From contig NC_133482.1 of the NCBI RefSeq assembly GCF_025370935.1, forward strand, positions 13,838,847 to 13,902,846: a stretch of DNA of 64,000 bases, in the 5' to 3' direction. The translations under genes were made by a program, and so were the position numbers. The DNA comes from Choristoneura fumiferana (lineage: Eukaryota; Arthropoda; Insecta; Lepidoptera; Tortricidae). Of this stretch, positions 59,901 to 64,000 are shown piece by piece. Position 1 is the stretch's first letter, and the number at the start of each line of letters is the position of its first letter. The notes below the pieces were generated by a model. That model made no database searches, was not told the DNA's origin, and saw only the letters and a list, made by a program, of their open reading frames with translations.

Positions 59901-62567
59901 CCGGCGCGGCGCGGGCGCACCGTACGTCATGTCATCCGCCTCCTCCACAGAACTGAACTCGCCTTCTTCCTCCTCGTCAGAATAGCCTCGTTCTGGAACG
60001 AAGACACAGTTGTGAAAATACTTATACACAAAAAAAAACACGTATGTCGCGAAATGATCCCAAACAGACTTAATAACTTTTGGACAACAAGAAAATAAAT
60101 ACATAAATAAAGAAGAAAAAACACAATTTGTGCATGCATCTTGATTCTTTTGATCGGACAGGTCCGAGTGTTCACCCATTCACTTCACACACATTAATCC
60201 GATTACACACCACGCGTTTCTGAGATAAAAGGTAGTGACTTCTTGATAGACAGACGCTCGATAAAATAAAATGGTACTGTTTTCTTTTTATTCTTTTTGA
60301 GGCACACAGCCCTATAACGTATCCAACTCACCAGTAATAAGCAGGGTGTTGTTATTTTTCGTGTCGTGGTCGACGGGAGTGGAAGCTAGCCCAGTGATGG
60401 ACAGCCTGGCGACCGGTTGGCCAGCCGCTGCGCCGCCCTTGCATCCCACGCCGGTCAACTCTAGTTCCATGTCCATGGAACGCTGGAGCACCTGGGTAAC
60501 AAAAAACAACCATATTAAACATATAAAGTTATAAATACAGGGTGACATGTATAATAATACGATACAATGACTCTTTATTGAATATCATATAATAAATAAT
60601 TGAGAAAAAAATGACATTGAGAAAGTTATGTCCTTAAAGGGTGTTCGCCTTTATATTTGTAAGTATCTCAACATCTGTAAATTCTGTTTTTTTTTTTTTT
60701 GTAAAATAAAGGGTTTACAGGGTATTAGGTAAAAACTAGCTCATGTCCAAATCAAAGTCAAATCAAAATATATATGTTTTTCATTTAGGCTATAAGGCAC
60801 TTATAAATGCCAAAAAAATCTACAGGCCGCCTTACACATGTTCGTTACTAGCATGCTAAGTAAATACATTTTTAACACATTCTAGATTCGTCTCGTCGTT
60901 TTACCATGAAAAAGTAACATGCACGTATAGGTAGTGCCACCAGAGTTGAGGTCACGCAAACAGAATCATGTCATGTAATGACAGCGGGATTTTGACATTT
61001 ACTCTTTCATTTAATTTATTCTCCTTTTAAATACAATCAGTTCTTCATGTAGCTGTGTGTCTGTGTGTGTCTCTCCATTCACTTCAACTCTCGTGGCACT
61101 ACCTATACGCGCGCACAGTGTTGTCACATTCACTCACTTTTTGGTAGATCTACCTATTTCGCCCCCGTTCTACCTATCTACCACCCATGGCCTCAAATCG
61201 ACCTAATTTTCAAAACAATTCTCCACACGTGTAATAAAATGTTACTTAGGTACTTACTATCGAATTTAGTCTATCTTGTAATTTCAGTACTTAAAACGGA
61301 CGCGTTGATGAAGTGGAGATTCTAACTCTGAACATTTGAGATTATTTAATAAGAATAAACTAAACATCACGAATAAATAATTTAAAACATTTTATGCGCA
61401 TTTTTAATCATTAAAAATGTATTAACCTTCAGTGGTAGATCTACCTATTTTCCATTTCAAATTCTACCAATTTCTACTAATTTTTGTATCCTGCTCTACC
61501 GTTTTGCCAAAATTGTATGTGACAACACTGCGCGCGCACGCACACAAACTTCCGCATTTGTAATATTATAGTAAGGCTAGTGGCCGAGCTTCGAAGCGGC
61601 TACAAGTAGCCGAGCATCTGATCATTATGATCATACTCAGTGTTTAATACACTGGTAGTTCTTAAAATGTAGGTACCCTGTATGAGTCAATACTTAAATA
61701 TAGCACTGTGAACCGTCCCTGGCAATGCATTTAACAAAGGAAACACACATTACACCAGTTAATAGCCCGCATAATTAGTGCACACTTTTACGTATGAATG
61801 ATTGTTTTTTAATTTAAGCAAATTGCCCGAAAAACTAATTACTCGCATGTTTTATTGTAGTACAACAAGCAATTAACGAACGTTAATTATAATTATACAT
61901 CGTAATGAATTCGTTAGTAAATATTTAAACGACACGTATTAATTGTCATAAACTCGAATCCCTATACATACAAAATATGCTTAGTTCGTATATTATTAAC
62001 TATTTTCTTTAAATATTTTACGTAATCGTAAAACAGTTACGACGTGAACCATATGGTTTTAATATTTAACAGTCGAACCAGACGCAACAAATGGAATATT
62101 TAATATACATCGTTGGTTTATTATTCTAACTAATAATGAATATTAGATACGTTTAAGACATGCAGAGGGCAGTCTGACCATTATATATTAAAGATTTTTC
62201 CGGACGATATCCCGCAAAAAACATGTGTAAGGTAATTCATTAATTGCGAATTATTTAATTAAAACTATACCATTTACATCGAGTGCCGACCACGAACCGG
62301 AAAACGAAACGTTGACGGACCTCCCACTAGATGGGCTAACGACATCGTGAGATTTGCCGGTAAGCGGTGAATGCAAGGGGCAAGTTACCGTTCATTGTGG
62401 CGTTGTTCTATGGGGAAGCCTTTCTTATGCTGTGGACGTTTGATGATGATGATATGATATATAATTTACAAACCTGATCCATCCTGATGACGCCCTCAGC
62501 AAGAGTCTTGTAGCCCAATATAGTGCGGTTCTTGTACTTCTTACGCCTCTGCAGCATAATCTGCAAC
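29851..62567 (-). CDS. PACS: Phosphofurin acidic cluster sorting protein (PACS), 3' 16 coding exons; N-terminus beyond the right edge
   Basis: Using copy 1, the exons are 62567-62474, 60491-60332, 59992-59853, 53991-53866, 53136-52983, 39786-39706, 38451-38324, 37650-37501, 36418-36222, 34316-34177, 33311-33170, 32834-32720, 32215-32048, 31725-31596, 30990-30868 and 29975-29851 (stop). They total 2173 nt, about 724 residues, and all phases join. PACS proteins are cytosolic adaptors that link acidic-cluster cargo to AP-1/GGA coats for TGN and endosome retrieval, and act at ER-mitochondria contacts. Visible landmarks: the cargo-binding region (LQIMLQRRKKYKNRTILGYK), the acidic cluster (RGYSDEEEEGEFSSVEEADD), NLKQKFAALLRRFRVPEEMG, STPKPSIRPFF, and the C-terminal domain ending DGTEWNGVKFFQLSTQWQTH. 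Human PACS-1 is about 960 residues, so roughly a quarter lies outside. The 3' half is duplicated in this assembly. Confidence 0.93.
30411..30577 (-). mobile_element. Lepidopteran CTACTAATATT-type repeat, inverted
   Basis: ACTAGCCTGTTACCCGCGTC ... GATAAAGACTATCCTATGTC ... CACCGAATTTCATCTAAATC: reverse complement of the repeat at 5693. Copy 2 counterpart at 42891-43060. Confidence 0.65.
30868..30990 (-). CDS. PACS: PACS exon 15 (copy 1)
   Basis: Encodes MRLGKKKEKTGEAEPGRTQT, VDGVARLICSAKSNHSVPLK; matches family IEGISRLICSAKQQQ. Donor GTACCC. Confidence 0.93.
31596..31725 (-). CDS. PACS: PACS exon 14 (copy 1)
   Basis: Encodes VPGRQAEGADGKVTVKASFR, ALHVTRQNAHLCITYLTKEK, KQK; the family has LKSVFRSVQVSRLP...VVTKEKNKK. 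Acceptor TCAAAG is unusual before the AG but keeps the frame. Confidence 0.92.
31977..32215. repeat. 143-bp GC-rich tandem repeat overlapping PACS exon 13 (2 units)
   Basis: GGGCGTGGCGGGCGGCGACG starts at 31977 and again at 32120, a 143-bp period. The unit includes the exon's C-terminal half, its GTGAGT donor and about 40 bases of intron. The second, downstream unit lies in the intron and is partial. Confidence 0.85.
32048..32215 (-). CDS. PACS: PACS exon 13 (copy 1)
   Basis: 56 codons: EVRVGCSEGGVSSLELEEGG, SPPARPSPPATPAPHDLQPP, PLLAREPLELQLDYWL. LQLDYWL equals the family GLQVDYWLG. The C-terminal half plus donor is part of a 143-bp repeat (2 units here, 3 in copy 2). Confidence 0.92.
32238..32346. 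mobile_element. GTACAGTCACCAGC-type MITE (copy 1)
   Basis: GTACTGTCACTAGCCCCAAT-ATCTGACACAGCAAAGCG ... TGCAGGTGGCTGTAC; same family as 63724-63863. It begins 22 bp upstream of the PACS exon 13 acceptor. A shortened counterpart lies at 44860-44950. Confidence 0.75.
32352..32757. repeat. Tandem duplication of intron plus end of PACS exon 12
   Basis: GATATCATCCCTTAGGATAA begins two ~225-bp units (32354 and 32583), each ending GCTAAAGCTAGTATTAG...CACTAACC and then a copy of the exon end (ASQTCVPFIV versus ASQTFVPFVA). The left unit is a decayed pseudo-exon; the right is the real exon end. Present in both copies. Confidence 0.75.
32720..32834 (-). CDS. PACS: PACS exon 12 (copy 1)
   Basis: Encodes YLNSIGPVNNVPIGEAMVAY then RERSGDEDASQTFVPFVA (the family has LPVAEAMLT...DEDSYQKFIPFIG). 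Donor GTTAGT. The exon end and its donor have a tandem relic at 32492-32530. Confidence 0.93.
33170..33311 (-). CDS. PACS: PACS exon 11 (copy 1)
   Basis: Encodes GMTVARHLAAADPGYAALFG, EAWAACCERAADNSAPDQAE and MSSRIAR; matches family VAKYLGSVD-x-x-Y-x-x-x-F...W. Donor GTATAG. Confidence 0.92.
34177..34316 (-). CDS. PACS: PACS exon 10 (copy 1)
   Basis: Encodes SGRRGCMRVVVCGGDAAAAA, LRAHAELAARRPHDAPPLRF and YLVPV; the family pattern is PVKVAAVGG...MRFLIIPLG. Very GC-rich. Donor GTGAGG. Confidence 0.91.
34370..34504. mobile_element. Harbinger-like MITE with TTA target duplication
   Basis: TTA-GGCTGCGTCTCCATCATTTG ... GTGGAAACGCAGCC-TTA: terminal inverted repeats flanked by TTA on both sides. 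Relative at 54049-54269. Copy 2 counterpart about 47845-47980. Confidence 0.7.
34760..36160. mobile_element. 1.4-kb palindrome: two opposed copies of one TTA-flanked element
   Basis: Arms 34760-35453 and 35467-36160 are each 694 bp and almost perfectly complementary (at least one mismatch near 35237/35684), around a 13-bp centre. Each arm has its own inverted ends (CCGCCTTATTCAT outer, ATGAATAAGGCTG inner), and each is flanked by TTA/TAA. So each arm is a complete short DNA transposon copy, probably PIF/Harbinger-like by the TTA target. Absent from copy 2. No transposase frame seen. Confidence 0.85.
36222..36418 (-). CDS. PACS: PACS exon 9 (copy 1)
   Basis: Encodes PRRTMVEQISRLLGEDGPLP, ECVALATAGAAPALHALGVP and ...LLQALYSRAGKQ; corresponds to the family V-x-x-QL-x-x-IL...LPE-x-V-x-L start of the C-terminal domain. 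Confidence 0.91.
37172..37300. mobile_element. Non-LTR 3'-end fragment
   Basis: Block GAATTCGCTCCCGTCGTCTG-TATTTCCGGATAAATACAAT ... GATCAGGTGA, a common lepidopteran LINE tail. A sister fragment lies at 38060-38200 in the neighbouring intron; both recur in copy 2 (49262-49390, 50150-50285). Confidence 0.55.
37501..37650 (-). CDS. PACS: PACS exon 8 (copy 1)
   Basis: 50 codons: EDKRSRLFRSATSGGNLTPG, GAARKKNSLSAAERPLSAHE, LPVQSPTTLE; the family has KRSTPLKERQLSKPLSE here. Phase 0 at both ends. Confidence 0.9.
38060..38200. mobile_element. Non-LTR 3'-end fragment, sister of 37172
   Basis: GGATTCGCTCCCATCGTCTG-TATTTCCGGATAGATGCAAT ... TGATCAGGTAAGAT. Confidence 0.55.
38324..38451 (-). CDS. PACS: PACS exon 7 (copy 1), Ser/acidic linker
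   Basis: Encodes SEAVRSSAGDERGSEGNSDG then DITADAPVSGASVSSSPPND, a low-complexity linker like that of family members. Acceptor GTGTAG, donor GTAGGA. Confidence 0.88.
38690..39525. other. PACS: PACS intron 6 interior
   Basis: AT-rich, nothing recognised other than the MITE that follows at 39526. Confidence 0.55.
39526..39683. mobile_element. MITE with AGAGCTTGAAA ends
   Basis: AGAGCTTGAAAACAATCCC... and the reverse-complemented right end AGAGCTTGAAACTGGTACCA, with a GGTACCG/CGGTATA-rich core. Just downstream (transcript sense) of the exon 6 donor. Counterpart at about 51618-51775. Confidence 0.65.
39706..39786 (-). CDS. PACS: PACS exon 6 (copy 1), 27 codons
   Basis: Phase 1 at both ends: SRHASLASTAQLSAARERFA then ASIPLT. 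Symmetrical phase means it can be skipped without a frameshift, so it may be alternative. Donor GTAAAT, acceptor GCGCAG. Confidence 0.82.
39787..40899 (-). other. PACS: PACS intron 5 (copy 1)
   Basis: 1.1 kb, AT-rich, with no element recognised. Confidence 0.6.
40927..40967. other. Assembly gap (run of N)
   Basis: About 41 N bases. The sequence to the left breaks off 27 bases into the PACS exon present intact at 52983-53136; the sequence to the right restarts at the equivalent of 28685. Confidence 0.99.
42126..42248 (-). pseudogene. PACS: PACS exon 16, copy 2: two 1-base deletions
   Basis: 123 nt versus 125 in copy 1. GGCGCGCCGCAC has become GGCGCCCGCAC and CCACCGGGAAAG has become CCACGGGAAAG, so the normal C-terminus and stop are lost. 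Probably sequencing error. Confidence 0.88.
42579..42766. other. ~186-bp segment present only in copy 2
   Basis: Copy 1 reads ACTGAAC-TTTTGCTTTCTC directly (30301). Copy 2 inserts AT-rich sequence from AATATGTAATATAG to AAAGATCGGTTTTC. No terminal inverted repeats noticed, so insertion versus deletion is open. Confidence 0.7.
43356..43478 (-). CDS. PACS: PACS exon 15, copy 2 (intact)
   Basis: Same 123 nt and same protein as 30868-30990. Confidence 0.9.
44082..44211 (-). CDS. PACS: PACS exon 14, copy 2 (intact)
   Basis: 130 nt, same frame and protein as 31596-31725; acceptor TCGAAG instead of TCAAAG. Confidence 0.9.
44458..44838. repeat. 143-bp exon-spanning repeat, 3 units (copy 2)
   Basis: GGGCGTGGCGGGCGGCGACG starts at 44458, 44602 and 44745 (144 and 143 bp apart), one unit more than copy 1. 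The extra unit carries a second ELQLDYWL plus GTGAGT donor (44524-44529), i.e. an extra potential 5' splice site. Confidence 0.88.
44673..44838 (-). pseudogene. PACS: PACS exon 13, copy 2: two 1-base deletions
   Basis: 166 nt versus 168: CCCTCCTCC has become CCCTCTCC and GCACCCCACG has become GCACCCACG, so the frame is shifted between them. Confidence 0.86.
45319..45433 (-). CDS. PACS: PACS exon 12, copy 2 (intact)
   Basis: 115 nt, identical protein to 32720-32834. Confidence 0.9.
45770..45911 (-). CDS. PACS: PACS exon 11, copy 2 (intact)
   Basis: 142 nt, same protein as 33170-33311. Confidence 0.9.
46301..47196 (+). mobile_element. 5'-truncated non-LTR retrotransposon insertion, only in copy 2
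   Basis: Copy 1 reads GTAATGATCAGAGCCCGG; copy 2 splits it after GATC with 896 bp ending CATTTGAATTTTTTGAATTT-GAATTTGATC, so GATC is duplicated. The 3' part (TTTCTTGCGGCGCATTCTTC ... AAAGTGCCCATTGCAACC) is a familiar lepidopteran LINE tail. No transposase or RT domain remains. Confidence 0.82.
46304..46951. repeat. Six short hairpin-like motifs inside the LINE tail
   Basis: GGAGACCTTATACATCTCC (about 46309), GGAGGCTTTTACACCTCT, AGAGACTATATACATCTCT, AGGGACTTTATACATCCCC twice (about 46485, 46530) and AGGGACCCCATACATCCCT (about 46931). Each pairs 4-5 bases across a loop containing TATACATC. Confidence 0.75.
47654..47790 (-). pseudogene. PACS: PACS exon 10, copy 2: three 1-base deletions
   Basis: 137 nt versus 140. 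Losses at GACGGGCACC to GACGGCACC, GAACCGTAGC to GAACGCAGC, and GCGCTGCCGCC to GCGCGCCGCC. Net length change is a multiple of three, but the stretch between is read in wrong frames. Confidence 0.85.
48313..48508 (-). pseudogene. PACS: PACS exon 9, copy 2: 1-base deletion
   Basis: 196 nt versus 197; GCGTCGGGCGCTTGCGG reads GCGTCGGCGCGTGCGG, shifting the frame near the exon end. Confidence 0.85.
49593..49742 (-). CDS. PACS: PACS exon 8, copy 2 (intact)
   Basis: 150 nt, same protein as 37501-37650. Confidence 0.9.
50417..50544 (-). CDS. PACS: PACS exon 7, copy 2 (intact)
   Basis: 128 nt, same protein as 38324-38451. Confidence 0.9.
51797..51877 (-). CDS. PACS: PACS exon 6, copy 2 (intact)
   Basis: 81 nt, identical to 39706-39786. 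Confidence 0.85.
52983..53136 (-). CDS. PACS: PACS exon 5 in window
   Basis: After CCAG: ELESLSCGEGEDSGPDQMDT, ISIGSTPKPSIRPFFSSS, LANQEHHRHSN. Matches the family DSGPEM...STPKPKLKPFF. This is the exon cut by the gap in copy 1 (40900-40926 holds its last 27 bases). Confidence 0.94.
53137..53865 (-). other. PACS: PACS intron 4
   Basis: Mostly AT-rich. Near the exon it carries the RTE tail GATGGGGGAGGCCTATGTCA-AACAGTGGACGTCCTACGGC followed by (GAT)n at 53799-53857, ending 9 bp from the exon 4 donor. Confidence 0.6.
53866..53991 (-). CDS. PACS: PACS exon 4 in window
   Basis: 42 codons: QRNLKQKFAALLRRFRVPEE, MGERGATRDTHHAQRDIDEL, FQ. Conserved with family IKQKFVALLKRFKV and DLDELY. Its acceptor half has been tandemly copied into the upstream intron at 54281-54620. 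Confidence 0.95.
53970..54630. repeat. Tandem array derived from the PACS exon 4 acceptor/exon border
   Basis: The exon segment GCGAACTTCTGCTTCAGGTTGCGTTGCTGCAAC and about 60 bases of intron (GAACGTCGCTTGTAACGCGTTGCGCGAAC) recur starting at 54281, 54404 and 54523, with a stub at 54621 (123-, 119- and 98-bp steps). The first copy is the real exon; a MITE at 54049-54269 separates it from the rest. Confidence 0.82.
54049..54269. mobile_element. Harbinger-like MITE with TTA target duplication
   Basis: TTA-GGCTGAGTTTCAATCAGAG ... TCTGGTGAAAACTCAGCC-TTA. Terminal inverted repeats extend about 70 bp (GATGTGCGAGGACGTGTTGC paired with the right arm). It interrupts the exon-derived tandem array. Confidence 0.78.
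55112..55693. mobile_element. Outer MITE, interrupted by another MITE
   Basis: Ends AAGCCCAGTTGAGACCTGCA-AGAAAAATCGTGCAAGT (left) and, reverse-complemented, AAGCCGGGTTTAGACTAGCA-AGAAAAATCGTGCAAGT (right), an approximately 37-bp inverted repeat. The inner element fills nearly the whole interior. Confidence 0.78.
55157..55588. mobile_element. Inner MITE nested in 55112-55693
   Basis: ATGAGGGCTATCGCGTTTGA... and reverse-complemented right end ATGAGGGCTATCGTTTTTTG, both leading to CACTAGA-GGCGC and a shared GCGTGAGGT block. Confidence 0.75.
57101..57384 (-). mobile_element. tRNA-derived SINE
   Basis: On the minus strand: A box TGGCCTAGTGG and B box GGTTCGAACCC near the right end, with tail sequence TATACGTCCCACTGCTGGGC (plus-strand view) at the left. 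Related debris at 6907-7290. Confidence 0.8.
57450..57725 (+). mobile_element. Non-LTR retrotransposon 3' tail
   Basis: GGCGGTGGTGATCTCTTACC-ATCAGGAGACCCACTTGCTC ... GTCGAATAAAAACAAAAA, a frequent lepidopteran LINE 3' end. Confidence 0.65.
57837..58075. mobile_element. TIR element
   Basis: TATACTTGATTTGGATAGGT-ATTTAACTAAATGTAAACAAA and its reverse complement at the right (TATACTAGGTTTAGATAGAT...) form about 41-bp inverted repeats. Confidence 0.78.
59365..59835. mobile_element. Nested foldback elements next to PACS exon 3
   Basis: Inner palindrome 59533-59758: about 95-bp arms from CACGTTTCGTGAGATTA through TTGACAGCTGTCAGTTGTCA. Outer inverted arms 59365-59428 and 59767-59835 share TGGGTACCT and TTTTCT-GGATGGTCCATA. 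The outer right arm ends 18 bp from the exon 3 donor. Confidence 0.75.
59853..59992 (-). CDS. PACS: PACS exon 3 in window: acidic cluster
   Basis: Encodes ERGYSDEEEEGEFSSVEEAD, DMTYGAPAPRRTHRQLTFNK and ADLSYTK. The acidic serine cluster corresponds to the CK2-regulated autoregulatory segment of PACS-1. Donor GTACCC sits 18 bp from the arm of a foldback element. Confidence 0.93.
60332..60491 (-). CDS. PACS: PACS exon 2 in window
   Basis: Encodes VLQRSMDMELELTGVGCKGG, VARLSITGLASTPVDHD and TKNNNTLLIT, the C2-like end of the cargo-binding region (the family has ...SSQPIDHE). Donor GTGAGT, phase 1. Confidence 0.94.
60925..61108. mobile_element. MITE with GTATAGGTAGTGCCAC ends
   Basis: GTATAGGTAGTGCCACCAGA-GTTGA and reverse-complemented right end GTATAGGTAGTGCCACGAGA-GTTGA; 184 bp. 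Confidence 0.8.
61109..61537. mobile_element. Second TIR element abutting the first
   Basis: GCGCGCACAGTGTTGTCACA and the reverse-complemented right end GCGCGCGCAGTGTTGTCACA. Interior TGGTAGATCTACCTATTT occurs at about 61141 and 61434. Confidence 0.72.
62290..62460 (+). mobile_element. Decayed RTE 3' end
   Basis: CGACCACGAACCGGAAAACG... to TGGGGAAGCCTTTCTTATGC-TGTGGACG-(GAT)n, a degraded relative of the tail at 10127-10448, ending just before PACS exon 1 in window. Confidence 0.6.
62474..62567 (-). CDS. PACS: PACS exon 1 of those in window: cargo-binding region
   Basis: Encodes LQIMLQRRKKYKNRTILGYK then TLAEGVIRMDQ. Nearly identical to vertebrate PACS in this stretch, which belongs to the furin/cargo-binding region. 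The first base completes a codon from an exon past 64000. Donor GTTTGT. Confidence 0.95.
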
Positions 62568-62640
62568 CTGTAACGAAAGATGATATTCTTTCATAATCAT
62601 ACGGGTATGTCATAATATTCTTAATTCTTATCCTTTTCTG

Positions 62641-62856
62641 ACTAATATTACAAATGCACTGTATGTTACGTATTCACAGTTAAACCGCTGGATCGATTTG
62701 GATGAAATTTGGTATGAAGATAGTTTGAGATCCCGGAAAGGACATCACCTGCATTGACTGGACATAGGATATAGTCATTATCATGGAAAATTGCATGGTT
62801 CCCGAAGGATAACGTAAAATGAGTTATTCGAAGACAAAGAAGCGGGCACTAGCTAT
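62641..62856 (+). mobile_element. Lepidopteran CTACTAATATT-type repeat
   Basis: ACTAATATTACAAATGCACT ... CCGCTGGATCGATTTGGATG-AAATTTGGTATGAAGATAG ... GACATAGGATATAGTC. Confidence 0.62.
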
Positions 62857-63410
62857 ATAGCCTTTTATATTGAATCCAGTTTTAGCATATCTATATTATC
62901 TACTTATACCTAAGATATAAAAGAGTAGAAAATAAACGAAAACTTTACATACGACCTTTTTGCCATGTTCTAGCATTTTTTATGTGACAATTGCTACAGT
63001 TGCGAATTGTTTTAAGTCGTATTCTATTTTAAAAGGACATTTTTCAATTAATTAAAAGCAAGTACATTTTTCTATGTGGCCACATACGGTAAAATTAGCA
63101 AGAAATTATAGTTTCAGTTGGCTTTGTTAACGATTTTGTAGTTGTAGCCAATCGACATTATCAAAGGTTTAAGTATAACAATAAACCTCAGAATATTATC
63201 CTACCGTTGTCTTTTTGAATGTAGACCAGATTCAGATCTCAGAAAATTAGACAAAGTGATAAGGCTTTAAGGCAAGACGTAATCCAATTTGCCGTCGAGT
63301 GAGCTTGAAGCCTTTTGTTTGTACCGTAACTTTGCCCGTTCATTTAAAATATCGTAAACAGATCAAGGCGCATCACAGGGCAGTTAAAACTAAGCTATTC
63401 AAATTACCGT

Positions 63411-63530
63411 TGTCCAGCAGTGGTGTAGCGGTATAGCACGCGGCACGGAATGCCGAGGACCTGGGTTCGATTTCCAGTGCTGGTCTTATTTTTCTGGTTT
63501 TTCTGTGCATCTATATTTCAGTTTGTATTT
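63411..63530 (+). mobile_element. tRNA-like SINE head
   Basis: GTCCAGCAGTGGTGTAGCGG and TGGGTTCGATTTCCAGTGCTGGTC fold as a tRNA-like cloverleaf with A and B boxes. The T-rich TTATTTTTCTGGTTTTTCTG tail and a mismatch in the acceptor stem argue for a SINE rather than a working tRNA gene. Confidence 0.6.
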
Positions 63531-63723
63531 CCAATTTAAACTATTCAACACAATTTTGTTATGACATTTGACAACATTATAAAGCTCGTCAGTCCTATGC
63601 GAGTACAATGTTCAGGCATTAGGTATTTCCACGTAGATTAAGTCGCGTAGTCCGGAATATATCAGCCAGTGGATAGGCTAATACAGCTCAAAAAAAGTTT
63701 CTCATTTTGTTAAATTTAGGTAT

Positions 63724-63863
63724 GTACAGTCACCAGCACCAATATCTGACACAGCAAAGCGTGCATAAATTATATCTGATACGACTCTATTTCTAGGGCC
63801 GGTAGGACGTGTCAGATATTTTTGCACGCTTCGCTGTGGCAGATATAATGCTGGTGACTGTAC
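63724..63863. mobile_element. GTACAGTCACCAGC-type MITE
   Basis: GTACAGTCACCAGCACCAAT-ATCTGACACAGCAAAGCGTG and the reverse-complemented right end GTACAGTCACCAGCATTATA; 140 bp. Same family at 32238-32346. Confidence 0.8.
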
Positions 63864-64000
63864 TCATACGTCTCACTACATTTGATCGATCTTCAAAGCG
63901 CAAAGCGTCAACTGCGAACGACAAAAACGCAACTTTTGAATTTCATTCGGATGAAATAATCCAGATAGTTTTTGTGGCACTTTGTGAACCTTAGTGGCCG

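Larger units (their letters stand above)
62568..64000 (-). other. PACS: PACS intron (runs off the window)
   Basis: Contains the repeat at 62641, the SINE head at 63411 and the MITE at 63724; no further PACS exon was found before the right edge. Confidence 0.6.

Noticed and set aside
63411..63487. A functional tRNA gene
   Set aside because: Acceptor stem mismatch, short anticodon stem and a SINE-like 3' extension.

Overview
The window is animal nuclear DNA, almost certainly from a moth or butterfly. Exons are short and GC-rich, with GT/AG borders, and lie in AT-rich introns full of MITEs, tRNA-derived SINEs and non-LTR tails typical of Lepidoptera (the (GAT)n-tailed RTE 3' end; the widespread repeat starting CTACTAATATTA). 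There are no operons, CRISPR arrays or prokaryotic signals. All gene calls come from reading translated exons, checking that intron phases close, and recalling the protein families; no database search was possible.

Layout. (1) 46-212 (+): last exon of a ZC2HC1-type C2HC zinc-finger protein. (2) 733-1103 (+): two adjacent small ORFs 5 bases apart, each with one predicted membrane helix, a candidate dicistronic micropeptide locus. (3) 2593-22807 (-): a complete 12-exon gene for the heavy chain of heteromeric amino-acid transporters (CD98hc/SLC3A2 family, 607 aa); all intron phases agree. Its 8.4-kb first intron holds a frameshifted Myb/SANT-like gene and a small TIR element carrying an inverted piece of that gene. 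(4) 23634-25122 (+): a complete two-exon actin maturation protease (ACTMAP, formerly C19orf54/UPF0692; 271 aa), divergent from CD98hc across about 0.8 kb. (5) 29851-62567 and beyond the right edge (-): PACS, the phosphofurin acidic cluster sorting protein; 16 coding exons are visible and the N-terminus lies outside the window.

The PACS 3' half appears twice. 28685-40926 and 40968-53009 are near-identical, about 12 kb each, separated only by a run of N that cuts one PACS exon. The first copy keeps every exon open; the second carries many 1-base deletions that break exons. The simplest reading is two overlapping contigs (probably the two haplotypes) left unmerged, so the real genome probably has one copy. 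The pair therefore works as a haplotype comparison. It shows a 1.4-kb near-perfect palindrome made of two opposed TTA-flanked elements only in copy 1, a 0.9-kb LINE 3' insertion only in copy 2, and a 143-bp repeat spanning a PACS exon with 2 versus 3 units.

Functionally the genes are unrelated housekeeping cell-biology genes: amino-acid transporter trafficking (CD98hc), actin N-terminal processing (ACTMAP) and TGN/endosome sorting (PACS). The most unusual material is structural: exon-derived tandem repeats in PACS, the double-insertion palindrome with an inverted spacer, nested MITEs, the gene-fragment-bearing TIR element, and the paired membrane smORFs.
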